A stretch of 64,000 nucleotides of DNA from assembly GCA_027946365.1 (NCBI GenBank), contig JAPEUQ010000010.1, positions 248,001-312,000 of the forward strand, given 5' to 3'. The DNA comes from Kalmusia sp. IMI 367209 (taxonomy: Eukaryota; Ascomycota; Dothideomycetes; Pleosporales; Didymosphaeriaceae). Positions 1 to 9,566 of the stretch are shown piece by piece. Under the pieces are notes generated by a model. That model had not been told where the DNA came from. It did no database searches and saw only the letters and a list, made by a program, of their open reading frames with translations. Each line of letters starts with the position of its first letter. Positions within the stretch are counted from its first letter, which is position 1. Both the position numbers and the translations under genes were made by a program.

Positions 1-49
1 CTAGATTACTAATGCACTATATACACCCTAGTGCGTTTTTCCGTTACCC

Positions 50-510
50 TTGTACGCTCTACTTTTCTCAAGCACGTCTTCATTTACGCCTCAAAAGGCA
101 ATTCGAATCACTCCTAGCCGAATTGATGAGTTCTTGGGAACATACACGCTCGAAGTCGCTGAGCAGCTCATTCCACAATCCACGCCTCCTGCTGTAGATG
201 CTCTGATCCACGACAACGGCTGTGGCGACGGTGCCATAACGTAGGCCATCATGGTCAGCATATCACCTGAAAGCATTATAATTGCTGCCACATATCATGA
301 TCCAGAGGTAATTACTGGACTTCGAAAGCAAGCTTCTGTTGCAGCGTGGCCGGTCGATGTTAGCGAAATGGACATAACTGCGCCCGCTTTTCCCAACAAC
401 TATTCCTCTCACAGCTTCCTAAACTTGGTGATGTTATATGCTTGCGAGGCAAGATAGAAAGATAGCCAGCGAGATGTATTGTACGCTGAAACCGGGTGTT
501 GGCTGATGAC
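50..510 (+). pseudogene. Remnant of a class I SAM-dependent methyltransferase gene
   Basis: The frame from 50 resembles the intact methyltransferase at 567-1491. It has a motif-I-like DNGCGDGA segment and a later WPV segment matching WPVEAI in the intact gene. An in-frame TAG lies at 242-244 and the same frame resumes to 457. A third piece, in another frame near 465-509, reads EMYCTLKPG, matching EIYRTLKPG of the neighbour, so at least one frameshift is also present. The C-terminal third is missing. The two copies face each other tail to tail. I infer a decayed relative of the neighbour; it could also be a separate old family member. No functional product is expected. Confidence 0.7.
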
Positions 511-566
511 AAAACTGTATCTAATCGCCATAACAGATAGTCACGCTAGATGCCCAAGCCAGTGCC

Positions 567-1491
567 CTACTTAGTCGCAATAGCAACATGAGCCACGAAC
601 TTTAACTGAAGCCTTCCACCCTCGATCTCATTGCAACCATCAGTCTTTCGAAGTTCGCTCTTGATGATTTCAATCGCCTCATCCCATTTCTCTTCATCTG
701 ACTCAAGCCAGCCAACAGCCGTGGTACCACCAATGAAGCTCCATAACATAGTAGCATAGCGATCAATGTTAGTTGTCGTGACATGGACGTCGCGCTTGAC
801 TAATGTGATTTTCTCCTTCGCAAAGCCACCCTTTTCAATGACTGAGAGTAGAAAGTCTGCATTCTCCCACTTATCCATTCCACCCTATTGAAAATCAGTA
901 TACGTAACAAACGCATATCTCATATATGCTTCAGGCATCAGCACTTACCCTTAAATTCGGCGTACCCTCCGGTCGGGTACGAGTTGAGGCAATCCTGATT
1001 GGGCCCATATTCGGTACGTAAGCCCATGCGTTCAGAGCCGCGATACCGCCAGGCTTCAGCGTCCTATAGATCTCCTGAATTGCGGGTATACCATCTCCAG
1101 GCAGCACGAATACAAACGCCGTACCGATTGCATGAGTGAAGGTCGAGTCGGCGATGACAGTGTCGAATTTGCCAGCATCTGCTTTGATGGCTTCGACAGG
1201 CCAATTGTTCTCGGTAGCTTTCTTCTCGTAGAGAGCGAGAGCACCTCCGTTGATGTCGACGCCTTTAATAGAGAGATCCGTGCCGGAGGCAGCGATGATA
1301 GCAGCTGTTCCAGCGCCAGTTCCGCAGCCATCATCGAGAATGAAGGCACCAGAGGTGATAGGCAGCATCTCAGCGACAGTAGTTTTAGCCAAGTTCTCCA
1401 TACCATCGCCAACGAGTTCATCGTATAGCTGAGGAGTAGGCACGAGTGCGCGCTTGGGCTTGAAGGTCTTGGTGCTGTCTGGATTATTCAT
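567..1491 (-). CDS. Class I SAM-dependent methyltransferase, two exons
   Basis: The CDS is complement(join(567..884,949..1491)), 286 aa. The 64-nt intron (885-948) has a GTAAGT donor and an AATAG acceptor and joins in phase 0 to give PNLRGGMDKW. The glycine-rich motif I (ILDDGCGTGAG) lies near residue 52, an acidic VDIN follows as motif II, and a TLKPGG segment marks the post-motif region. These are typical of the Rossmann-fold methyltransferases common in fungal secondary metabolism. There is no signal peptide or membrane segment, so the enzyme is probably cytosolic. The substrate is not readable. It lies 8 kb from the synthetase cluster, with cell-death-type genes between, so membership of that pathway is only a possibility. 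Confidence 0.85.
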
Positions 1492-2274
1492 GTCTGTAGG
1501 TAGTGCTTGCAGTGAATTAAAGAAATTCGAGGTTAACGAATTGGGGGGGTGGCACTCTACTCGCCCTTAGTGAGTTTTAGTATTCAGTGGGGCACAGTAA
1601 GCGGAAGCAGGAAACGGTCTGTGCCCCAGTGAGCCGGAGTAATACGAGGCCACCGTTAGAAACGGCACCCGCGCCGCTTCTCAAAAGGCGCGTCTATATT
1701 GGAGCATGAATGTTTACGGCTTACATGCCGTGACTGTGAGGGAGAAGAGGATTTGGAAAAAAGTCGAATTCTGTCTATCGTGAAGACTACTGTGGGTTGT
1801 TTTTGTCTACTCCGGCTCATTGTGCAGCCGATTCCGAAAAGACCCACTTTGCCTTATTAATCTTATAGATCTGTGAAAGCTCTACATCACGTGCCTCACT
1901 GACAGAAACCGTCACAGTGACGTCTTGAAAAAACCTCGATTTACTTCAATTAATGATGCTTAATTGGGTATCATGTGACCCTTGGATAGCGCCATGTTTC
2001 TCAAATCGCTAATCCCATTTTTATCATCCCCTAAACCTATGGAGTCTAGCTACATAAATAAAAATGCATACGGCTTCAACTTCGACCGAGTACACAGTAA
2101 TGTAGGACTCTATAGGAATTAGGCATCAACGTCAATGTGTAAGGTGAAGACACACTCTTGCTATATGATATTATAGAACTTCTAGTCTTGTAGGTTAAAC
2201 AATTAAATGAACATCAAAGAGTAGAAAGTCTTGGATAGTAATCTATCGCACCTTTTTAACCAACACTACGAGTT
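1492..2274. other. Intergenic, no gene seen
   Basis: This stretch holds the methyltransferase promoter (reading left) and the 3' side of the caspase-like pseudogene. Only short ORFs without recognisable domains occur, such as 1656-1847 on the minus strand. AT content rises between about 1860 and 2270. Confidence 0.5.
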
Positions 2275-3619
2275 TTACTTCCTACACTTCACACTTGAAG
2301 CCTTTTGCACCTTATGCATTCTCAAGGATCCACTAACTTCTACCGTTGTGCCTTCAGGGGATCTTTGAGGAGCACTCCTCTTTCTCTTGAGAGGCGAGAT
2401 TGTTGGTGGTAGTTTATCTTTGTTCTCGATGATATAGCCAACTAACTCGCGAAGGTCAGGAGTACCAACCTTTCGACATCCCAGCCATTTTATATGAGCT
2501 AGAGGTGCTCCAATGCGATGAAATAGCTGCGGAAGTTCTTTCGTAAGTTGTTCGATATGTAGTTCATGAAATGCATCTTTCTTGAGGGCAAAGCCAAGGT
2601 GCAAGTACCGTTCATGTGTGTAAAAGCCTGAGTTATGCTTCGGACGCTCGTGGAGCGGTCTGAGCTTATTTAGACGGATATGACCGCTGATTCCTGGGAT
2701 TCGATGCCACAGAGCTGGTGCCTGGTTACCGCGCTCTTTCTGCATGCGCTCCAAGATGTCTCGCGTAGTGAAGAAGCTATTGGTGGATTCCTCCGCAAAG
2801 ATTCTGAGGTATTTTATCAAGCTCCGGGTGAACGAATTTTCACCAGGTTGTGGTGTTGTTGTGCCCATAGGTGAGGCAGCCAGCATCTCGAAGGTCCGCC
2901 CGTATTCAGGCACGTTACGAAGGAGGTCACTGGCGTAGCAACAATCCATGATGCCGAACACATCAGCCTCAACGTTCATAAGAAAAGGCTTCTCGGCTTG
3001 ATTCCATTCCACTTTAAGGCCACCATCTTCATTGGTGCTGAGCACGATATGAATTAGATATGTCGCTAGTTTAGTCAATTGTTACGGAGAAAATTCAAGG
3101 GCTTTTGTATCGAGGTGATATACACCATGTCCAGCATAGTAGATGATGAGCAGGTTGTCCTTGTGATCTTTACGCCATGCCTACGCACTGACCTCTGAAT
3201 TAAGCTGAAGCTGGGTTTTTGATTCTTCTAGGTTTATCTCCGTGACCTCGTATTCAAAGATTTGCTCAAAGACGCTCGTGAGATCGTCTACCTGCCAATC
3301 TTATTTACAAACAGGATACTTGGCTGTGATGAAAGGTGCTCACCTCACTTCGAACCTTCAGTTGGTCGATATCATCATGCCACTTTATTATCAAGACATG
3401 AACATTGTGATATCCATCTGGAAGGTTCATATTCTTTGCGATCGACTTGTCCCAATGTTCTTGAAGCCTTGTTGCATGTCGGTCTTCTTTTGTCAAACAA
3501 GACTCGCCGGTATCACTGGGATTCAGGCTCAACGGGGATGGAGGTAGAGAGGTCGTGTTGAGTCTCAAGTCACCAACTGGCGAAAGCCCTCTCATACCAG
3601 AAAGCATTGGCATTGCCAT
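2275..3619 (-). pseudogene. Caspase-like (peptidase C14) protein gene with two in-frame stops
   Basis: The structure is complement(join(2275..3291,3344..3619)) with a 52-nt intron in phase 0. Exon 1 carries a typical N-terminal segment of fungal caspase-like proteins (YHNVHVLIIKW). Exon 2 carries the catalytic His in YYAGHG and the catalytic Cys in MDCCYAS, followed by a basic C-terminal tail. A TAG at 3181-3183 and a TAA at 3082-3084 interrupt exon 2 without changing frame, one before the His motif and one between His and Cys. Both dyad residues survive, so decay looks recent. The known role of relatives is proteolysis linked to regulated cell death or incompatibility, often beside HET and NLR genes. 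The piece from 3078 down is open but lacks the His half. Confidence 0.8.
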
Positions 3620-4765
3620 TTTTCAAAGACAAAAGTTGCAGAACTCCTTAGATGAACGCACAAGAGAAATAGAAAAGGGAGGTGGCTGAGGTTCAGAATA
3701 GGTCCGGTCAAACTGATCGAATTGTAAGGCAAGGCTGAGGCTGTGTGTGCCTTAGGATGGGACGGAAAGAGCCGGGGCTGAGTGAGTTTGCATACAGATT
3801 GGCTTCGCTTACTAGTTCAACATTCCACGACAGGCGCCATGCACCGCCGTCAATATTACAGGACATGCAAAGCCTCGCTTGCGCAACCTACCGATTGGTG
3901 CATCCTGCATCAAACAAAAAAGGCGAACTTTAGCCCAAGAAAGGCGAATGGTTGCTCAAGAAAGGCAAACTTCTGCCTAGCGTATTGAACGCAAAGTAAT
4001 CTATGGACATGCTAAGTGATGCAAGACGCCAGGTCACAAGAACGCAAGGAGAGCCATATGCGTTCGCCCGACTCACCGTGGCTGATCCTAGCCTTAAAGA
4101 TAAAAGCGCCTTACGGTAATGCGAAGTGTCTGCCCCCGCACCCCATTATCCAGACCGGCAATGAACAGAAGGGACAGCCTGAAGAGGCTTTTGAGTCCGT
4201 TGATGAGAGACATGAGGTCCCGCATTCCATACTAACAGCCCGTTGTGACATATGCTCACAACATGTAGGCAATGACAAATATGCCTTTCGATCGAGCAGG
4301 CGTAGTCGAAGGCGCAAGGGCCAATGTACGAACCCCGCCACTTGGTAGGCGCATTCTGGGTTACACGAACCAGCTGATTGGATGTGTAGGTTCCTCCCAA
4401 ATATCCGACCAACAGAAAAATATGCATTACGGAAAATGTGGAAAGGAGGCTGACGAGGAAGATACTCTACGTAGCAGAGCGTCGTAAAAATCCTACTACT
4501 AGAAAGTGGGAATATCAGCTCAAGGAAAATGATACAGCCCAATTGTACAACAACGGCAAATGGTTTCCAGAGAACCAGGTACGGATAGCCGACTAGGGCG
4601 TTGCATCAATCGTTGAGTGACCGGTATGAGACCTTGACCGGTCGACTAAGGCCACTAATATTTTTCTATATAAGAGATAGTATTCCGACTACAAATTGAT
4701 AAATCACACCTCATCACTATGTGTGAGCTTACGCAACTGCTTTTGGATCCAGCTCTGCCTCCACA
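3620..4765. other. Intergenic, imperfect direct repeats, no gene seen
   Basis: Divergent upstream region of the caspase-like pseudogene and the DUF6594 gene. Short ORFs on both strands (for example 4111-4542 minus) show no domain or convincing codon pattern. Around 3920-3979 an AAAGGCRAA unit recurs three times at roughly 21-nt spacing. A TATA-like element (TATATAAG) at 4667-4674 is placed to serve the gene at 4766. Confidence 0.45.
4667..4674 (+). promoter_or_regulatory. TATA-like element upstream of the DUF6594 gene
   Basis: TATATAAG lies 92 nt upstream of the ATG at 4766, a plausible position allowing for a short 5' leader. Confidence 0.4.
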
Positions 4766-5913
4766 ATGAGTGAATTATCGCCTTCACCAGCTGGGCGAAA
4801 AATTGATTTATTGTCGCAGCCAACATCAGATTCGAATGCCACATCTTCTACAGCTTACTCACGACCTTCTTGGAAACTATGGAGAAGCTCTACACGGAGA
4901 GCTTGGTTCTTGCCTTCAAAAAGTATCGTCATAGACGTAGAAAAGCAATCAAATAGCGAATATTGTGAAGATAGTGCGTCCATTTTCGAAGTCGGCGGTC
5001 CTGATGGCTCAAAAGTCCGCACGCGTAAGTACATCCATGCGAAGAAGAGAACCAATCGGTCGACCTAGTATTTCTATAGTCGAGAAATGCGCGCTTGGCT
5101 ATCCTCGACTAGCCGCTTTCAATGCTAGCGAGCAAAATTTCATGCTTTATCGCGGTTTCAGCTGCATCCATGCACGCTTGCTCTTGAACCTGCAGACAAA
5201 CATTCAAACTCTTGAAGCTGAGTTAGACACTCTAGATAGGTTTCACAGCTCGCTGGATGAAGAAGAGAGCAAGAGACTTGGGATCTCGATCGCGCAGCTT
5301 GTAAAGAAGAAAAGCAGGAAGGTGACAGGACTCGCGATGATATTCTAGAAGAGCTCCGAGTCAAAGTTTGTCAATATGGTAAGGCCACACAACAAGCAAG
5401 AGCGCTTAAATTACTCAATGTGGATAGATGAACTTTTGATTAAAGCTCGCGAGATGGTGTCTTTTCAGCGCCCAACCAGCCGAGATTACAAAAGCGTCCG
5501 GAACTGGATTAATAAAGTTGCACCTCTTGTCGGTGAAGAGCAGGATTACATTCTCTGGAAGGAAGATATTGTAACATTACGGCATGGACGAGAGTGGGCG
5601 AGTTTTGACGGCTTAGTAGAGCATCTGCTTCACCAGATCGACTGTCGCCTCATTCGGGTAAGTTTGTCTATACATAACATTCCACACATACACTTACAAC
5701 ATAGTACAGTGGCTTTTCTGCACCGATGATCTTCGTCGAAAGTCTTCAGATAAGGAAGTTTATTATTTTTCTCCTTCGCGAGTGTCGAAGCTAGTAAATC
5801 TTATGATCACTTCGGTGATTTTTTTGCTGTTAGTTGCACCTGTATTGAGCATGTATCGCTTGTCCGCCATGAAGACAAAGAGGACAATGTTCACGGCTAT
5901 TGGAGTCTTCTAG
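4766..5913 (+). pseudogene. DUF6594-family membrane protein gene with a frameshift
   Basis: Exons are 4766-5024, 5080-5378, 5428-5657 and 5710-5913. All three introns (55, 49 and 52 nt) have GTAAG donors and AG acceptors and are phase-consistent. The hallmarks of the family are visible: GYPRLAAF near the start of the domain, a central helical region with YDELLIKARE created by splicing intron 2, an ED/DG region (SFDGLVE) and a C-terminal hydrophobic segment (LMITSVIFLLLVAPVLSM). Exon 2 changes frame between about 5262 and 5285: the first half reads in one frame, then CKEEKQEGDRTRDDILEEL in another, equal to one missing or two extra bases. It could be a genuine lesion or a sequence error. The function of the family is unknown; it is common near HET-type genes. 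Confidence 0.75.
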
Positions 5914-6369
5914 AGGGGTTAGATATAGTCTTGATGTATTCTATAAGCGAGATGCCCACATAAATAAAATGCCAACAAGGTGTATAGATCGACTATATCG
6001 TTTACTATAACTATAATGACACATGACTGTATTACTATTGGAAAAATTGTTGCTTTAAGTACATATTCATTAGTTTATTTTAGGCTTCTATATATGTATT
6101 ACTAAGCATCGGAGGATTGCGCTTAGTCTTAAAAGATAGTAAACGGAAAAAGATAACAGCCGTTCCCTCCTGATTCTTTGATTGAAAAGGCGTGTTAAAA
6201 GGCGGTGACGGTAAAAGTGTGTAGTATTATTTGAATTCCTTTTCAGAGCTCAAATTCTACAAAACTTGGCTTAATTAGCCTCCACACACATCCAGCCCCA
6301 CATTACAAACCTAGCCACATCATCTCTTTATAAACGACCCCATAAGCGCATTACATCGCCAGAGCAATT
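5914..6369. other. Intergenic, promoter of the HET gene
   Basis: AT-rich intergenic stretch without a gene. A TATAAA element at 6329-6334 sits about 36 nt before the HET start codon and is a good core-promoter candidate. Confidence 0.5.
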
Positions 6370-8457
6370 ATGAATGAGCCTGCTCACTTGTGCCTAGAAT
6401 GTACGTTTCTCAAGACTCGTCTCGCCTCCGAGGCCAATTTTTACTGCGCCATTGCGGCCAATTTTGCCGCATTAGAGGCATCTTCCGCAGAAGGCTGTCC
6501 GCTGTGCAGAATCATTCGTCAGCGCTTAATTCATCGCACCCGCATAGGATATGACGCTCTCTGCAAGAATAACTCCAAAATCTACTTGACAGCAACTCTC
6601 GACTACATATTAATCAATTCGCCTGTAGAGGGCACTGGTGGGGTAGAGCTGTGGCCTTCTCCCGGTCATTTTCTTGCAGGAACCACAGACTACCGAGACG
6701 ACTCCTTGCAATGGGAAACGGCAAGAAATCTCGAGACACAGTCCTACGAAATCCACTCACTGCATGATCCTGAAGGTCTCAACGCTACCGCTTTGATGGC
6801 TCGGCGCTGGATATCCGAATGCCTCGATAAGCACACGACATGTCAGATGCCCTTTGGCGCCACAAAGATGCCAAATGCAGTAGCTCATGCTGTCCCCAAA
6901 CTTCCCACACGCGTGATCGACGTGGGTACTGGTTCGGGCCCACCAGAACCGAGAATTCTGGTTCCTAACGTAGACCAACGCGCGGACTACTTCGCGTTGA
7001 GCTATAGCTGGGGCAAAGGAATGTATCCTGCGAGAATGACCCAAAAGAATCTCGCTCAGATGCAAGAGCGGATCGTTATGAAAAATCTTCCAAAGACCAT
7101 TCAGGACGCCATAATCTTTACGAAGCTCGTTGGCTTGACCCGCTACCTTTGGGTAGATGCCCTCTGCATTGTCCAAACTAAAGAACAGGATGTGCCTGGA
7201 GATGACCAAGCTCACATCTCCGATTGGAATATCGAGTCTCGAAAATTTGGCTCGTACTACCACAATGCGCTTTGCACGCTAGCGGCAACAGGAACATCCT
7301 GCTCAACAGAAGGTCTCTTCTTAGATCGGCCCGGTCTGAGGTACCCGACGCAACCGTGTCATCTACGTAGATTCAGCCCTTCTGGAATACCTCGCGGGAT
7401 GATCATCGAGCAGGTCCCTCCGTCGTGGTGGGAGTCGATCCAGAACGGGCCGCTCTTCGGCAGGGGTTGGACAGTACAAGAACGCGCCCTCTCCATGCGA
7501 ATGCTCCACTTCTCTCGCGATTCCGTTCTCTGGGAGTGTAAAGAGGTCAAAAGCTCCGAGACCTCCCCGGACGGCTTGGGTGTAGACGACGAGCTCGCCG
7601 AAGACGGAGGAGAAGACTTGACGAATCCGCAATCTCTTTTTCGAAAGGCGGAGTCAGGCGGATGCGAATTGGCGTGGTACGAATTCGTTCCGAACTATTC
7701 AAGATGCCAGTTCACGTTCTTTTCTGATCGCATGGCAGCACTTTCGGGTCTCGCAGGCCGCATGCAGAAGCTCACGGGCGAGAAATATTATGCGGGGCTC
7801 TGGGAACAAGGTATCGAGGCTGGACTTGCGTGGGTCAGCATAAGGCTGGCGTCGCCGAAGACTTCGAGCAGTAGCGAGTACATCGCACCGTCATGGTCCT
7901 GGACATGTTTACCGTTTGCCTCGAATGTGCGCTTTCTGTGGCCGCACTACACGGGGCCTTCGATGCTAGGCGAAGATCTGGGGATCAAAGGTGATTGGCA
8001 TTTTCCGCTCGAGGTTATTGATGTGAAGATTGAGACAGGAGGACCGGATGCTACGGGTACTGTTCGATATGGCCGGATAGAAGCGCGCGGTTCACTCCTG
8101 CACTTGGATATGGGAAAGGCTAGGTGGCTCAAGGGCCAGGATCATCGGCGTCCAAACTATCTCGTTGGTGCTTCGTCAAAGGATCCTGATTCAGAGAAGC
8201 CGATTATTGGGTTGTACTTGGACACGATGCTGCCAGATGAGTTTTCCACTTTGCCAGCAACGCTTCCGTGTCTTCTTGTTGCGGAAGAGGAAAACGAAGA
8301 TACTCAGAAAGAAGATCTAAAACTTGCCGCAATCGTGCTAAAGCTCACAGGTAAACGCTATGATGGATTTGAAGAGTATACTCGCATTGGACTTGTGATA
8401 ATGCCTCGATCTTACTTTGACATGGGGGCTGATCGAGTCACATTGTATATCGTATGA
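6370..8457 (+). CDS. HET domain (heterokaryon incompatibility) protein
   Basis: Single uninterrupted exon, 695 aa. An N-terminal Cys-rich segment (CLECTF, GCPLCRIIRQR) precedes the HET domain. That domain starts near residue 207 with YFALSYSWGKG, continues through LPKTIQDAI and RYLWVDALCIVQ, and ends near the LAATG/GLFLDR region around residues 304-320. The C-terminal half contains the usual RGWTVQERALS segment and a conserved-looking PSWSW motif. HET proteins are triggers of programmed cell death in non-self recognition; the specificity partner cannot be read here. The ATG follows a TATAAA box by about 36 nt. The gene looks intact, unlike the caspase-like and DUF6594 genes before it. Confidence 0.93.
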   Translation: MNEPAHLCLECTFLKTRLASEANFYCAIAANFAALEASSAEGCPLCRIIRQRLIHRTRIGYDALCKNNSKIYLTATLDYILINSPVEGTGGVELWPSPGHFLAGTTDYRDDSLQWETARNLETQSYEIHSLHDPEGLNATALMARRWISECLDKHTTCQMPFGATKMPNAVAHAVPKLPTRVIDVGTGSGPPEPRILVPNVDQRADYFALSYSWGKGMYPARMTQKNLAQMQERIVMKNLPKTIQDAIIFTKLVGLTRYLWVDALCIVQTKEQDVPGDDQAHISDWNIESRKFGSYYHNALCTLAATGTSCSTEGLFLDRPGLRYPTQPCHLRRFSPSGIPRGMIIEQVPPSWWESIQNGPLFGRGWTVQERALSMRMLHFSRDSVLWECKEVKSSETSPDGLGVDDELAEDGGEDLTNPQSLFRKAESGGCELAWYEFVPNYSRCQFTFFSDRMAALSGLAGRMQKLTGEKYYAGLWEQGIEAGLAWVSIRLASPKTSSSSEYIAPSWSWTCLPFASNVRFLWPHYTGPSMLGEDLGIKGDWHFPLEVIDVKIETGGPDATGTVRYGRIEARGSLLHLDMGKARWLKGQDHRRPNYLVGASSKDPDSEKPIIGLYLDTMLPDEFSTLPATLPCLLVAEEENEDTQKEDLKLAAIVLKLTGKRYDGFEEYTRIGLVIMPRSYFDMGADRVTLYIV

Positions 8458-9566
8458 TGATTAGTTAATGTAGATTACCTATTCACAGTATTGCTTCGAC
8501 AGCTTGACAGATCGACGATACTGCCATTGAATCTAGTGATAGGCCTTTTTCTACTGTATATGTCTATTCATATGCTCGTGTTCGCGCATCAACTGTATTT
8601 TATTCGCTAGCCATCATCATTGGTCGTTAAGCTGGCTAGAAAGTGTCAAATAGCATCACTACTGCAATGCGTACCGTTATATTGCCGCTATGGTTTGACA
8701 TGGAGTTTCTTCGCATGTAGAATTTCAACATATTCTTCATATTCGATGGTAATTTATCGAATCTTGTCCTTTTCCCGAGTTTTGCCAAAATTATCCTTTT
8801 ATCGTGACGCTTGCCTGCCTTGTGCGTAGCTAAAATAATGGAACTCACGACATGGTCCTTGGTAAGTTCAGAAACGTCTTTAATAATTGTTTTCTCAGTG
8901 TCGAAAGGACACAATTCCTCGCTTATAGAGAAGGGTGGCTCAAGGACTTGCATCTCTACCCCTATAATCAATCGAACACAGGCGTCGTCATTGGCGAGGA
9001 ATTGACAGATGGAATCGTTTCCTCCTGGTTTGGCGATTTGATCAGCAATTAGACCGTCTGCGTTGATGGATACTTTCTTTTAAGTTCGCTCAAGCATCGC
9101 GATATAAAGAGGCAACAACAGTAGACTTTAATAGAAAGATTACAAACGTTGCAGGAGATCTTTAGCACACTAATCAATCTATGCATAGTCCCAAACAATA
9201 TCGTACTAGGTGTCCTAGAAGATGTGGCGTTCGCTGCATCACACGAGTACGGAAGCTGGAAGGATCCCGGAGTGAAAGTCATTATTAGGCTTCAAATCCC
9301 TGCTCAGATCACTCAAAAACAGATACGCCGCAAATTTCCATTTCTTCAGGGTTCCCTTATCAGTAGCATTGTTCACTATGGGCTGAGTCTGAAACCCATC
9401 ATCCACACTCGCGACCCTTATAGCTACATTTTCTGCGTTTAGGTCCTTCGCTCCCTCATTCCTTATACCTATTAACTTAGTATAATTGATGTCACTCGCT
9501 TGCACTTCACGTCATAGTGTGCTACTAAACTATCTAGAGTTCGACTTTTCCAACCACCTTGTTGTA
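8458..9566. other. Unexplained stretch, possible decayed gene on the minus strand
   Basis: No intact gene is seen. Several minus-strand open pieces (8636-8971, 9049-9282, 9239-9505) have protein-like composition, for example IGIRNEGAKDLNAENVAIRV and ILAKLGKRTRFDKLPSNMKN. They lie in different frames without convincing splice sites to join them. I do not recognise the family. It may be one decayed gene downstream of the P450. Confidence 0.3.

Noticed and set aside
4111..4542. 143-codon minus-strand ORF upstream of the DUF6594 gene
   Set aside because: Overlapping ORFs in other frames, a composition unlike protein and no domain or splice context.
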